A stretch of DNA of 64,000 nucleotides. It comes from Shewanella psychropiezotolerans (GTDB lineage Bacteria; Pseudomonadota; Gammaproteobacteria; Enterobacterales; Shewanellaceae). The position numbers were made by a program, and so were the translations under genes. The DNA lies in assembly GCF_007197555.1 (NCBI RefSeq), contig NZ_CP041614.1, positions 620,001 through 684,000 on the forward strand, written 5' to 3'. Every line of letters starts with the position of its first letter. Position 1 is the first letter of the stretch. The notes under the pieces were generated by a model. It saw nothing but the letters and a program-made list of their open reading frames with translations, searched no databases and had not been told where the DNA came from. Shown here piece by piece: positions 43,075 through 50,161 of the stretch.

Positions 43075-43327
43075 AAAAAATTCCGTTGTTGGTAAGCCAT
43101 TAGATATAAATTCACAACTGCTATGACTGTCGCATATACACCTTTTATAAAGCTTAGGCTATTTTTGATCTGGCTTCATTTTTTATAGAAAAGGATATTC
43201 GGGTCTCGCTTATTTCACACAAGTTTGTCTCTGACCTTGGGTCGGTGTAAAATGCGCGCCCGGCTCTGTTGGCTGGAACGTTATTCAACTTGAGCTCAGG
43301 CTCATTCTCAACCAGGCTAAAGCAATT
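43075..43327. other. Promoter region between cheX-like gene and dusA fragment
   Basis: 253 bp of gene-free DNA. It contains the native upstream region of dusA (GTCGGTGTAAAATGCG gives a possible -10 TAAAAT). No other structure seen. Confidence 0.4.
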
Positions 43328-43429
43328 ATGTCATCATCCCTAACTTCAAATTCGGCTAAGTTATCCAAGATAAATCGCACCTTCTCCATCGCGCCTATGC
43401 TGGATTGGACTGATTTGAGGGTTTTATGA
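43328..43429 (+). pseudogene. dusA: 5' fragment of tRNA-dihydrouridine synthase A gene
   Basis: The reading frame from ATG 43328 contains NRTFSIAPMLDWTD, the N-terminal FMN-binding motif of DusA, and then departs from DusA and stops four codons later. Only 29 of about 330 codons remain, with the promoter. The break lies in the segment encoding MLDWTD, a known integration site for a clade of tyrosine integrases. I infer the remaining gene lies at the far end of the island beyond this window. Confidence 0.85.
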
Positions 43430-43430
43430 G
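43413..43430. other. Putative left attachment junction of a dusA-integrated island
   Basis: Conserved chromosome ends within GGACTGAT of dusA at about 43411-43413. Everything to the right, to the end of the window, is accessory. The matching right junction is not in the window, so the exact core repeat cannot be defined. Confidence 0.6.
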
Positions 43431-43446
43431 GCTTGTGGGTGCTTGC

Positions 43447-43690
43447 GGGGCTCAATAGGGGCACCATTAAAAATATTCAATAAAAATGGGGTCCCGGTGT
43501 GGACCCCATTTTTGTATTGAAGGTTTTTTAATGGTCGTTGTGATCCTTAGTATCGTAGCTAATAAATATGAGCCTAGTTTTACCATACTTGTTGGAACGC
43601 AATCTGTAGGAATAGTTATAAAATTAAGGATTATAGATACATGTTTTGGTTGGTCTAGCCTGATAGAGACGAAAGGCATGTATACCAATG
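43447..43690. repeat. Direct repeat R1, copy 1
   Basis: About 244 bp, nearly identical to 46600-46843: GGGGCTCA(A/T)TAGGGGCACC, a terminator hairpin, then a shared stretch of about 180 bp (ATGGTCGTTGTGA...CTTAGTATCGTAGC). The ORFs that cross it differ between copies, so I judge it non-coding. It ends in a degraded attC-like block before GTTGAAC (43690-43696). Confidence 0.75.
43484..43513 (+). terminator. Terminator hairpin in repeat R1 copy 1
   Basis: AAATGGGGTCC cggtgt GGACCCCATTTTT. A matching hairpin in copy 2 (46642-46668) has compensating changes in both arms (GGGTCCC/GGGACCC), which supports conservation of the structure. Confidence 0.8.
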
Positions 43691-43971
43691 TTGAACTAAG
43701 CCGCAGCGCGGAGTCTAAAAAACGCTCAATTGAGTGCATAACTCACATTGAATCAGCTAGACTTAGAGAAATGTGAAGGAACACAACAATGGTAAAGGAA
43801 TTCCAATGAAAAACTTACAATCTACTCAATTGAAAATTGAACAATCCTGCAGTCCAGAACCAGCATAAAAAAAAGCAAATTCCTATAGAATGAAACATAC
43901 CAATTAACTTGGACTAGGTATCGGCCAAGTCCAACAAGTGGTTTGTGCCATGCAAACAGCGGGAGAAGAAT
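43690..43971 (+). repeat. Micro-ORF cassette, copy A
   Basis: First of four related cassettes of about 280-300 bp. Each begins at GTTGAAC/GCTGAAC followed by (C/T)(A/G)AGCC, has CGCGG, then AACTCACATTG, GTGAAGGAACACAAC and two overlapping micro-ORFs. Next comes a hairpin (TTGGACT/AGTCCAA) and a GTCCAACAAG attC end. Copy A lacks the right half of its attC: after GCAAACAGCG it runs straight into the next gene. Confidence 0.8.
43806..43868 (+). CDS. Micro-ORF MKNLQSTQ family, copy A (20 aa)
   Basis: ATG preceded by AAAGGAATTCCA. The first eight residues MKNLQSTQ are the same in three of four cassettes. The ATG overlaps the stop of a six-codon ORF (MVKEFQ) as ATGA. This copy stops after 20 residues (ends SPEPA), earlier than copies B to D. 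No known family. Confidence 0.45.
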   Translation: MKNLQSTQLKIEQSCSPEPA

Positions 43972-43972
43972 T

Positions 43973-44218
43973 GTGGAATCATTAGGTACTTTTCTAGTTA
44001 CTGTATTACTCATGTTTATTGGTGTCTTTTTGATGATCTGTGCTTATTCGAAGAAGCCTATTCTTTTGAAAATAGCTACATTGGGCACCTTCGAAATAAA
44101 TCCAGACAATCCGGGTAAGATACAGCGTGCTGTTGTATTTTCCGTCGGAGTCACGTTAGTTCTTGTTGGTCTTCTCCTAATAGTTCTTGAAAAACTAATT
44201 GAATTGGGGATCATCTAG
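43973..44218 (+). CDS. Small membrane protein, cassette gene
   Basis: Protein of 81 residues from GTG 43973 with GGAG 8 bases upstream. Two hydrophobic helices (about 4-22 and 55-75) with the segment SKKPILLKIATLGTFEINP between them. No known family recognised. It is the cassette gene after micro-ORF cassette A, and an attC follows 7 bases after its stop. Confidence 0.65.
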   Translation: MESLGTFLVTVLLMFIGVFLMICAYSKKPILLKIATLGTFEINPDNPGKIQRAVVFSVGVTLVLVGLLLIVLEKLIELGII

Positions 44219-44224
44219 TGAGGA

Positions 44225-44300
44225 ATATAACAAGTTTGGCAAGTGGGACATTTTTAAGCGCTGCTTCGCAGCAAAAATGCCCCTTCCAAAAGCGTTAGGC
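44225..44300 (+). other. attC-like recombination site 1
   Basis: Runs from ATATAACAAG to GCGTTAGGC. The arms AAGTGGGACATTTTT / AAAAATGCCCCTT pair imperfectly with an extra-helical base, around a GCTGC TTC GCAGC tip. The 3' end GTTAGGC fits the GTTRRRY consensus. This is the most typical attC in the array. Confidence 0.8.
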
Positions 44301-44333
44301 TCCTGACCTATACAACAAGAAAGGTAATCGTAA

Positions 44334-44732
44334 TTGGTAGAAATTATTAAAGTAATTATCTCAACACCAGAAGGAGCATGGGGGCTGGCAATTATATTTT
44401 CTGTCATATGGCCATTTTATAAAGGTTATCAGCTAGCCTTTGATAGAAGAATGGAAGGAATGCTTTACTTTTCGGGTTTTCTATTCGGGCTCGTGGCTGC
44501 TGTTTATATCTACGTTGTAATAGGTGTCGGAGCAGCAATTTTAGCATTCATTATTGGAGCCGTTGCCGGCGCTCCTATCGGTGTGTTTTTTTACTATGTC
44601 TTTCGTTGTGGTCCATTGCATGCATTGGAAGAACATATTTTCCCAATGCTTATTTGGCTGCTTGCATGGGGCATTGTTATATCTATACCTGTATTTTTAA
44701 TTTGGGGAATAGTCCATTTTTGGGACAGTTAA
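44334..44732 (+). CDS. Polytopic membrane protein, cassette gene
   Basis: Protein of 132 residues, TTG start with AAGG about 10 bases upstream. Four hydrophobic segments (about 14-31, 38-60, 62-80 and 100-128). Not recognised. It occupies one cassette, bounded by attC 1 and attC 2, in the array direction. Confidence 0.65.
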   Translation: MVEIIKVIISTPEGAWGLAIIFSVIWPFYKGYQLAFDRRMEGMLYFSGFLFGLVAAVYIYVVIGVGAAILAFIIGAVAGAPIGVFFYYVFRCGPLHALEEHIFPMLIWLLAWGIVISIPVFLIWGIVHFWDS

Positions 44733-44751
44733 GCATTCTAATAGGCTTAGA

Positions 44752-44809
44752 GCCTAACCAGCATAGGCAAGCGACGCATAAACCCGCGCGCCTGCTACGA
44801 ACGTTGAAC
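44752..44809 (+). other. attC-like recombination site 2
   Basis: GCCTAAC at the left (perfect RYYYAAC) and GTTGAAC at the right (perfect GTTRRRY), 58 bp apart, with partly complementary inner arms CAGCATAGGC and GCCTGCTA. Confidence 0.7.
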
Positions 44810-44918
44810 TAAGCCGCTGCGCGGAGCCAAATGAGGCTTAAAATGAGTGTATAACTCACATTGGATCCGCTAGACTTAAAAAGATGTGAAGGAACACAAC
44901 GATGACAAAGGAATTTCA

Positions 44919-45005
44919 ATGAAATACGTAGAAACCACGCAATATTATTCGTACAAAACAGCTCTACAGCCAAGAGCCAGCATCAAAAAAAGCAAATTCC
45001 TATAG
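44919..45005 (+). CDS. Micro-ORF MKNLQSTQ family, copy B (28 aa)
   Basis: MKYVETTQYYSYKTALQPRA then SIKKSKFL. AAAGGAATTTCA lies before the ATG. A six-codon ORF (MTKEFQ, ATG 44902) overlaps its start by ATGA. The C-terminal ASIKK is shared with copy D although the N-terminal half has changed, which suggests selection on the peptide or shared recent ancestry. Confidence 0.45.
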   Translation: MKYVETTQYYSYKTALQPRASIKKSKFL

Positions 45006-45045
45006 CATAAAGCATACCAATTAATCTGGACTAGGCAGCGGCCAA

Positions 45046-45104
45046 GTCCAACAAGCGTTTGTGTCATGCAGACAGCGCAATGTACAAACACTAAGACGTT
45101 AGAG
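45046..45104 (+). other. attC-like recombination site of cassette copy B
   Basis: GTCCAACAAGCG ... AAGACGTTAGAG. Inner arms TTTGTGTCATGCAGACAGCG / CAATGTACAAACAC are imperfectly complementary. Its left end is inside a TTGGACT/AGTCCAA-type hairpin. Confidence 0.7.
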
Positions 45105-45110
45105 AACTCA

Positions 45111-45884
45111 ATGACGAGTGACATCCAACACCCAGCCTTTCCTCAGCCAGATGATTTAGGTATCAATCTATGGCGGTATATGGACTTGTTTAAGTTTCAG
45201 TGGATGCTGGACCATAATCGACTTTTTATGCCCGCACTAAAAAAGATTGGCCCTGATGTTTTGGAAGGGACCCAGCCTTTGGGTGATAAGAAGTGGTGGG
45301 ATGAACAGATTGATAACGAAGCTGACGAAGAGAAAAAGCAAGTATTAGAAAATAACGCCAAGATAATATTGGGGTTTTCGAGAATGTTTTGCGAGTATTA
45401 CTTTGTCATGTGTTGGCACATGAATTCTTCAGAAAGTGAAGAAATGTGGGGGCATTACACAAGCGACAGTGATTCCCTAGTTATAAAAACTGTATACAGC
45501 AATCTAAAGCTCTTGTTGCCTAGCTCATCATATATGGGAATAGTCCGTTATATAAACTATATGGAAGAAAAGCTGCCCAGCCTCAATCTGTTTGAATTTG
45601 TCATGCACAAGGATATTAGATATGAGTTCGAAACGGAGGTTAGAGTTTTGGCGGCACCTCTAACCAATGAGGACATGAAGCGAAAGGAATTCGATGGCCA
45701 TATATTTCAAATGGAAGCCGACTCTGAATTCATGTTCTATGCGCCAGAGGTTAGCATCGTAAGTCTGATAGAGGAAATAATACTGCACCCTCAAGCATCA
45801 GCCGAATTTACATCAAAAATTGAGAATATTTGTCATGAAAATGGTTTGCCTCAGCCAACGAAATCAATATTTGAGGTGGCATGA
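45111..45884 (+). CDS. DUF2971-family protein, cassette gene
   Basis: Protein of 257 residues from ATG 45111. An upstream in-frame start at 45066 lies inside the attC and is unlikely. The motif EEMWGHYTSDSDSLVIK is the characteristic W-x-H-Y segment of DUF2971 proteins, which often occur in accessory and defence-rich regions. Biochemical function unknown. Confidence 0.75.
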   Translation: MTSDIQHPAFPQPDDLGINLWRYMDLFKFQWMLDHNRLFMPALKKIGPDVLEGTQPLGDKKWWDEQIDNEADEEKKQVLENNAKIILGFSRMFCEYYFVMCWHMNSSESEEMWGHYTSDSDSLVIKTVYSNLKLLLPSSSYMGIVRYINYMEEKLPSLNLFEFVMHKDIRYEFETEVRVLAAPLTNEDMKRKEFDGHIFQMEADSEFMFYAPEVSIVSLIEEIILHPQASAEFTSKIENICHENGLPQPTKSIFEVA

Positions 45885-45898
45885 GTGTTAAAAACGCT

Positions 45899-45988
45899 CT
45901 CTAACAAGGCCATTAACCATCGCCACTTCGCGGCTGGACAGCCTAAAGCGCGCTTCGCGCACGGCTGCCGGTTATGGCGGCGTTAATT
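45899..45988 (+). other. attC-like recombination site 3
   Basis: CTCTAAC ... GGCGTTAATT, 90 bp, starting 15 bases after the DUF2971 stop. Outer arms AGGCCATTAACC / GGTTATGGCGG pair, and the centre contains GCGCGC TTC GCGCGC-like palindromes. Confidence 0.75.
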
Positions 45989-46138
45989 CTGATACCTCCA
46001 TACTTTTACTCATGTGAAGTGCAAACTGTCGAGCCTATGCATTAACTCGATTTTGTCCAGATACGGCTTAGAATGATTGTTCTAAGCCGTTCTAGGTAGA
46101 GTGAAACAATGATGGGTGTCTTTATGAACTTTGATAAA

Positions 46139-46165
46139 GAGGGCATCTGTTGGTGCCCTTTTTTA
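46139..46165 (+). terminator. Terminator-like hairpin in duplicated cassette 1
   Basis: GGGCATCTGTTGGTGCCC followed by six T, plus strand. The same position in the second cassette copy (49637-49665) has a similar hairpin. Confidence 0.75.
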
Positions 46166-46175
46166 TGGGCGGCGT

Positions 46176-46454
46176 TTAGTTGGGGGTGATACCTAGTGAC
46201 AGGATTAGTGCCAGGTATGTGATCGCTTTGACTGTTAGCCATGCTTTGGGTGAGAATATGGGTTTGTTTATGTATCTGATCAGGTACGCGATTGCTAAGA
46301 ACGCGAAGCCAGATAGTGGGTTGAAGAAAACCTGAGTTTCACCTATGCCTACAGAGAACACCAGAAACACGAATAGTGCCTGTAGATAGTGAATCTTGCT
46401 CCTAGATTGACGTGGATTAGGTACATCTATAGTGGGATTTGTGGCTTTGGGCAT
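46176..46454 (-). CDS. Three-helix membrane protein, cassette gene copy 1
   Basis: Protein of 92 residues with AAGGATG about 8 bases before the start. Three hydrophobic segments: ALFVFLVFSVGIGETQVFF, FAFLAIAYLIRYI and ITYLALILSLGIT. It lies opposite to the array direction. A second, damaged copy is at 49677-49959. No family recognised. Confidence 0.65.
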   Translation of the reverse strand: MPKATNPTIDVPNPRQSRSKIHYLQALFVFLVFSVGIGETQVFFNPLSGFAFLAIAYLIRYINKPIFSPKAWLTVKAITYLALILSLGITPN

Positions 46455-46599
46455 AGTTACATCCTTGTAATTTATGTCTTGTCCCTAGAGTTTAGAAGCT
46501 ATTTTTGATTATTCCATTCATATTATTTGCTGACTAAAGTCTGCCTTGGCCTACTCTGATATCGATAGGACTGGTTTTGTTATGGTTGTGATTGAGTAT

Positions 46600-46843
46600 G
46601 GGGCTCATTAGGGGCACCGCTAAAATAATTCAGTGAAAATTGGGTCCCGATATGGGACCCGATTTTTTGTATTGAAGTTTTTTTATGGTCGTTGTGACCC
46701 TTAGTATCGTAGCTAATAAATATGAGCCTAGCTTTACCATACTTGTTGTAACGCAACCTATAGGAATAGTTATAAATTAGAGGATTATAGATCATGCTTT
46801 GATTAGTCTAACCTGATAAAGGCGTAAGGCGTGCGTACAAATG
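46600..46843. repeat. Direct repeat R1, copy 2
   Basis: Second copy of 43447-43690, directly followed again by a micro-ORF cassette. R1 and the cassette together therefore form a direct repeat of about 515 bp (43447-43960 and 46600-47115), about 3.15 kb apart. Recombination between them would delete the genes in between. Confidence 0.8.
46642..46668 (+). terminator. Terminator hairpin in repeat R1 copy 2
   Basis: GGGTCCC GATAT GGGACCC then GATTTTTT. Confidence 0.8.
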
Positions 46844-46849
46844 TTGAAC
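46806..46849 (+). other. Short attC-like site before cassette copy C
   Basis: GTCTAAC and GTTGAAC match the attC end consensus 44 bp apart. Inner pairing is poor, so it may be a decayed site. R1 copy 1 has a related block (GTCTAGC ... GTTGAAC). Confidence 0.45.
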
Positions 46850-46958
46850 TAAGCCTCTGCGCGGAGCCTAAAAAATCTTCAATCGAGTGCATAACTCACA
46901 TTGAATCAGCTAGACTTAAGGAAATGTGAAGGAACACAACAGTGATAAAGGGATTTCA

Positions 46959-47063
46959 ATGAAAAACTTACAATCTACTCAATTTCAATTGAGCCCCCCT
47001 GCTCTGCAGTCCAGAGTCAGCATTAAAAAAGCAAATTCCTACAGCATAAAGCATACCAAATAA
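46959..47063 (+). CDS. Micro-ORF MKNLQSTQ family, copy C (34 aa)
   Basis: Begins MKNLQSTQFQLSPPALQS and runs through SIKKANSYSIKHTK. Ribosome site AAAGGGATTTCA. It is the longest copy because the usual early stop is absent. Confidence 0.45.
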   Translation: MKNLQSTQFQLSPPALQSRVSIKKANSYSIKHTK

Positions 47064-47084
47064 TCTGGATTAGGCATCGGCTAA

Positions 47085-47144
47085 GTCCAACAAACGATTT
47101 ATGCGTTACAAACAGCGCAACACATAAATACTAAAACGTTAGGT
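47085..47144 (+). other. attC-like recombination site of cassette copy C
   Basis: GTCCAAC ... GTTAGGT, 60 bp, both ends match consensus. Inner arms ATTTATGCGTT / GCAACACATAAAT are complementary with bulges. Confidence 0.8.
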
Positions 47145-47182
47145 GAAACACTTATACATTTTAAACAAAAGAGGCTCTAATA

Positions 47183-48078
47183 ATGATATATGTTTTTTCA
47201 AATAGAAATATTGAAAACAATAACTGGTTAGGTGATGGATTCAACTCAGATGGCAGTGACAATATAAGAGTTGCCAAGGTAGGGTCTGATGGCATGCTTA
47301 ACTTTTATGAAGAGCGTGAAGATGAAAAGCCGCCTTCTTTACAGGTTATTGAAGAGGTTGAGGCTACCGACAAGCCATGTTGTATTTTTATTCACGGTTT
47401 TAATCAAGATTTAGAAAAGAATCTACGTAAATGCAAAGAAATTGAGTCCTATGGTGTGAATGTCATTGCTTTCTCTTGGCCGTCAAATCCAGGTCCGCAA
47501 CGATGGTGGGGTAAATTGAAAGAATATCGGTCAGCTCAAAAAAATGCTAGGCGATCTACGATAGCTTTAGAAAGATTTTTGATAAGTTTTCTGATTACCA
47601 TAGCTCAACAGTAGGTCTAAATAATATTAAATCATTAATAGTTCATAGTTTAGGTAATTATTTACTACAGTCTTTTGTGTCTGGGCTTGGTTATGAGCAT
47701 CAAGTAAGGTTTTTAAATAACATATTGCTTCATCAGGCTGATGTAGATAGCGTTAACCATGACAAGTGGGCGGATTTTTTGACTAATAATTGCCGAGTAT
47801 TAGCAACTATAAATGAAACGGATGATATTTTGGATTATTCGGATATTATCAATCCAGATAGGTTGGGCAATACACTAGAAAATCTTAATTCAAACATCAT
47901 TAAATATTTTAATTTTGGTCGCATTCCGGATGCAAATGACGAACATCGTTTATGGATTTCGCCAACGATAAATAACGACAATGCAAATACATTCTTCGCA
48001 TCTGTATTTACAGGGAAAAAAGTAAAAACTGGTCACTTAGAGTTTGATAGTAAAAGAAATTGCTTTCATGTTGAGTAA
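47183..48078 (+). CDS. DUF900-type alpha/beta hydrolase, cassette gene (frameshifted as read)
   Basis: Two frames that join if one T is added to the T5 run at 47576-47580, giving about 298 residues. The oxyanion-side motif IFIHGFNQD and the nucleophile elbow LIVHSLGNYLLQ (Ser in HSLGN) are typical of DUF900/alpha-beta hydrolases. Further on a conserved Asp follows a LLHQADVD segment. Substrate unknown. It is the cassette after micro-ORF copy C. Confidence 0.75.
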
Positions 48079-48104
48079 TAGCGTTGTCTTTTCTCACTAA
48101 AACC

Positions 48105-48167
48105 ACCTAACGTATAACGTATAAGGATAGGCCGCGCGCAGCCGCGTCCTTATCCCAAGTGTTGAAC
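48105..48167 (+). other. attC-like recombination site 4
   Basis: ACCTAAC ... GTTGAAC, 63 bp, perfect ends. Arms ATAAGGATAGG / CGCGTCCTTAT pair, with a GCGCGC-type centre. Confidence 0.8.
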
Positions 48168-48405
48168 AAGCCGGGATTTGCTAGAAGTGATACCTTTAAT
48201 AGACTCTTTATTATGTGAATAGCAGATCGAGAAATCGTTCTGCTTGAAGTAATGATAAGAGGGTTACTTTTCTGTAGTCAGCATGAGCTCTTAGCAGCAT
48301 TGCCAACAATTTTATTTACCTATAATCAAAGCGTTGTATTTAATCCTCCTCAGGTAACTTCATCAGACTTTAATTATTATCCTTATACTTCCAGCTTAAA
48401 CAGTG
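48168..48405. other. Cassette without a clear gene
   Basis: About 240 bp between attC 4 and micro-ORF cassette D. The only open frame (48252-48443, 63 codons) runs into the next cassette and has no family resemblance. I judge it non-coding or decayed. Confidence 0.45.
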
Positions 48406-48520
48406 GCGCTGAACGAAGCCGCTGCACGGGCCTAAAAAGTTAAATCGAGTGTATGACCTATATAGAATCAGCTAGGCTTAAAGATATGTGAAGGAACGTA
48501 ACAATGAGAAGGGAATTTCA

Positions 48521-48595
48521 ATGAAAAACTTACAATCTACTCAATTTAAATTTAGCAACTCTACTCTGCAGCCCATAGCCAGCATCAAAAAATAA
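48521..48595 (+). CDS. Micro-ORF MKNLQSTQ family, copy D (24 aa)
   Basis: MKNLQSTQFKFSNSTLQPIA then SIKK and stop. AAGGGAATTTCA before the ATG, which overlaps the MRREFQ stop. Confidence 0.45.
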   Translation: MKNLQSTQFKFSNSTLQPIASIKK

Positions 48596-48645
48596 AATTC
48601 CTGCAGCATAAAATATACCAATTAACTTGGACTAGCATCGGCCAA

Positions 48646-48705
48646 GTCCAACAAGCGGTTTGTGCCATACAAACGGCGCAACGCACAAATACTAAGACGT
48701 TAGGC
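48646..48705 (+). other. attC-like recombination site of cassette copy D
   Basis: GTCCAACAAGCGG ... AAGACGTTAGGC, 60 bp, perfect consensus ends. Arms GGTTTGTGCC / GCAACGCACAAAT pair. Confidence 0.85.
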
Positions 48706-48727
48706 TAATCATAAATAGGGAGTTTAA

Positions 48728-49513
48728 ATGAGCGAGGAGTTAAGACTCACTGCTGAGCTTGAAAAAATAAGAGCAGAGCGTGACAAGTTTATTGTTGAAG
48801 GAGAGAGCTTTGTTTCGGAAAGAAAAAGATATGAAGCTGAAATAAATGAAATTAACCATCGGTTGAACCAACCTTGGTACAAAATTCGTTTGGTTTCGGT
48901 TCTTCAGGCTGTTATCGCCGGTATTGTAGCAGGAGGACTTATTTGGTCATTTTCTATTGATCATGTTAAAAGACTTTATGACTTACAAAAGCATCTATCT
49001 TCTGTACAAGCTCAGCTAACAAAAGAAAACAATGGTCTTCAAAAACAAATTAAACAACTTGGAGAAGACAAAGTTGAGTTATTAAAAGAAATAGAGTTGG
49101 TTGGTAAAATTGTTCAAATTAGTGCTAGTACTGTAGCTGATTCAAACGTTAAAGCTTCTGCCTCTGTACAATTAAGTAATCTTTCCAGAGTCCAGCTAAA
49201 CTTGGTTCCTGACGACGATGCGAATTGGTTTCCTGTTGTGGCTTCAGCTTACAATAAAGCTGACCTTGAAGGTCGTCTACAAGAAATTAAATCATTAAAT
49301 CCAACATTTAATGTAGAAATATATAACTCATCTGATAAGAATGGCATTCCAGTCTACGCTATTACACTTGGTGGCTATTTAAGCAAGAATGAATCAATGA
49401 AAAGAGTGCAGTATGCCAAAGAAAAGAATATTGCAAAGGATTCTTATAATTGGAGAACTGAGAAATGGGGAGAAGATATGTATTTAGAATTGAAGGAAAT
49501 ACCTAACAAGTAG
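48728..49513 (+). CDS. Coiled-coil membrane protein with SPOR-like C-terminus, cassette gene
   Basis: Protein of 261 residues: N-terminal coiled coil (about 1-50), one membrane helix (about 58-78), second coiled coil (about 85-125), and a C-terminal domain (about 165-258) with VYAITLGGYLSKNESMKRV. This resembles SPOR-type modules that bind denuded peptidoglycan. No close family identified. Cassette gene after micro-ORF copy D, and its stop overlaps the following attC. Confidence 0.65.
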   Translation: MSEELRLTAELEKIRAERDKFIVEGESFVSERKRYEAEINEINHRLNQPWYKIRLVSVLQAVIAGIVAGGLIWSFSIDHVKRLYDLQKHLSSVQAQLTKENNGLQKQIKQLGEDKVELLKEIELVGKIVQISASTVADSNVKASASVQLSNLSRVQLNLVPDDDANWFPVVASAYNKADLEGRLQEIKSLNPTFNVEIYNSSDKNGIPVYAITLGGYLSKNESMKRVQYAKEKNIAKDSYNWRTEKWGEDMYLELKEIPNK

Positions 49514-49584
49514 CAGCAACAGAATTGTAAAATTGCCGCGTAATTACGCACCAGTTTCATAAGTCGTTGTGCTAGGCGTTAATT
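49501..49584 (+). other. attC-like recombination site 5
   Basis: ACCTAAC ... GGCGTTAATT, 84 bp. Arms GTAGCAGCAAC / GTTGTGCTAG pair. It overlaps the end of the preceding gene, as attC sites often do. Confidence 0.75.
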
Positions 49585-49636
49585 ATGAGAAAAATGAGAG
49601 TTAAATTCCTGCCATATTTTATGACGGGAATATTCT

Positions 49637-49665
49637 AAAAAGGGTACCAACTGGTGCCCTTTTTT
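49637..49665 (+). terminator. Terminator-like hairpin in duplicated cassette 2
   Basis: AAAAAGGGTACCAACTGGTGCC then CTTTTTT. The stem differs from the copy at 46139 but keeps pairing. Confidence 0.7.
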
Positions 49666-49676
49666 GTGGGCGGCGT

Positions 49677-49959
49677 TTAGGTGGGGGTGATGCCTAATGA
49701 CAGAATCAGTGCCAGGTATGTGATTGCTTTGACTTTCAGCCATGCTTTGGATGGGAATATGGGTTTGTTTATGTATCTAATCAGGTACGCGATTGCTAAG
49801 AACGCGAAGCCAGATAATGGGTTGAAGAAAACCTGAGTTTCGCCTATGCCTACAGAGAACACCAGAAATACGAATAGTGCTTGTAGATAGTGAAACTTGT
49901 TTCTGGATTGGCGTGGACGGATTAGGTACATCTATAGTGGGATTTGTGGCTTTGGGCAT
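49677..49959 (-). pseudogene. Three-helix membrane protein, cassette gene copy 2 (frameshifted)
   Basis: Second copy of the 46176-46454 gene, highly similar over its length. Compared with copy 1 it has four extra bases near 49917-49920 (GTGGACGGATT versus GTGGATT), which shift the frame after about 13 codons. The rest remains open and well conserved, so the change is recent. This is not a homopolymer error. Confidence 0.65.
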
Positions 49960-50161
49960 AGTTACATCCTTGTAATTTATGGCTTGCCCCTAGAGTTTAG
50001 AAGCTATTTATGATTATTCCATTCATATTACTTGCTGGCATAAAGCTTACCTAGGAATCTCCTTTTAGAAAACTTGGCAGAGGGATTAGATTCATCGAGA
50101 GATGGATCGCAGTTCAATCTTGAAAACCAAGAAGCTAACCAGAAAGTTTAGGTTAGGCGTT

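Larger units (their letters stand above)
44803..45104 (+). repeat. Micro-ORF cassette, copy B
   Basis: Second copy, bounded cleanly by the GTTGAAC of attC 2 and an attC of its own (45046-45104). The middle is the most diverged copy in the micro-ORF, though the leader GTGAAGGAACACAACGATG and the tail AAAGCAAATTCCTATAGC are kept. Confidence 0.85.
46843..47144 (+). repeat. Micro-ORF cassette, copy C
   Basis: Third copy, from GTTGAAC at 46843 to its attC end GTTAGGT at 47144. The leader GTGAAGGAACACAACAGTG is present, so the first micro-ORF here would use GTG (VIKGFQ). Confidence 0.85.
48405..48705 (+). repeat. Micro-ORF cassette, copy D
   Basis: Fourth copy, starting at GCTGAACGAAGCC and ending at its attC. 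It keeps GTGAAGGAACGTAACAATG and both overlapping micro-ORFs (first one MRREFQ). Confidence 0.85.

Noticed and set aside
43285-43467. 60-codon leftward ORF opposite the dusA fragment
   Set aside because: It is the antisense of a recognisable DusA N-terminus; the plus-strand reading explains the conservation.
43486-43776. 96-codon ORF in repeat R1 copy 1
   Set aside because: The second copy of the same DNA (46600-46860) breaks this frame early, and the frame crosses a terminator hairpin and a cassette boundary.
48252-48443. 63-codon ORF between attC 4 and cassette D
   Set aside because: It runs across the cassette boundary into the repeated module and has no Shine-Dalgarno sequence or family resemblance.
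43690-48705. CRISPR-like array
   Set aside because: The repeats are about 300 bp, separated by genes, and have attC ends; no short regular repeat-spacer unit or cas gene is present.
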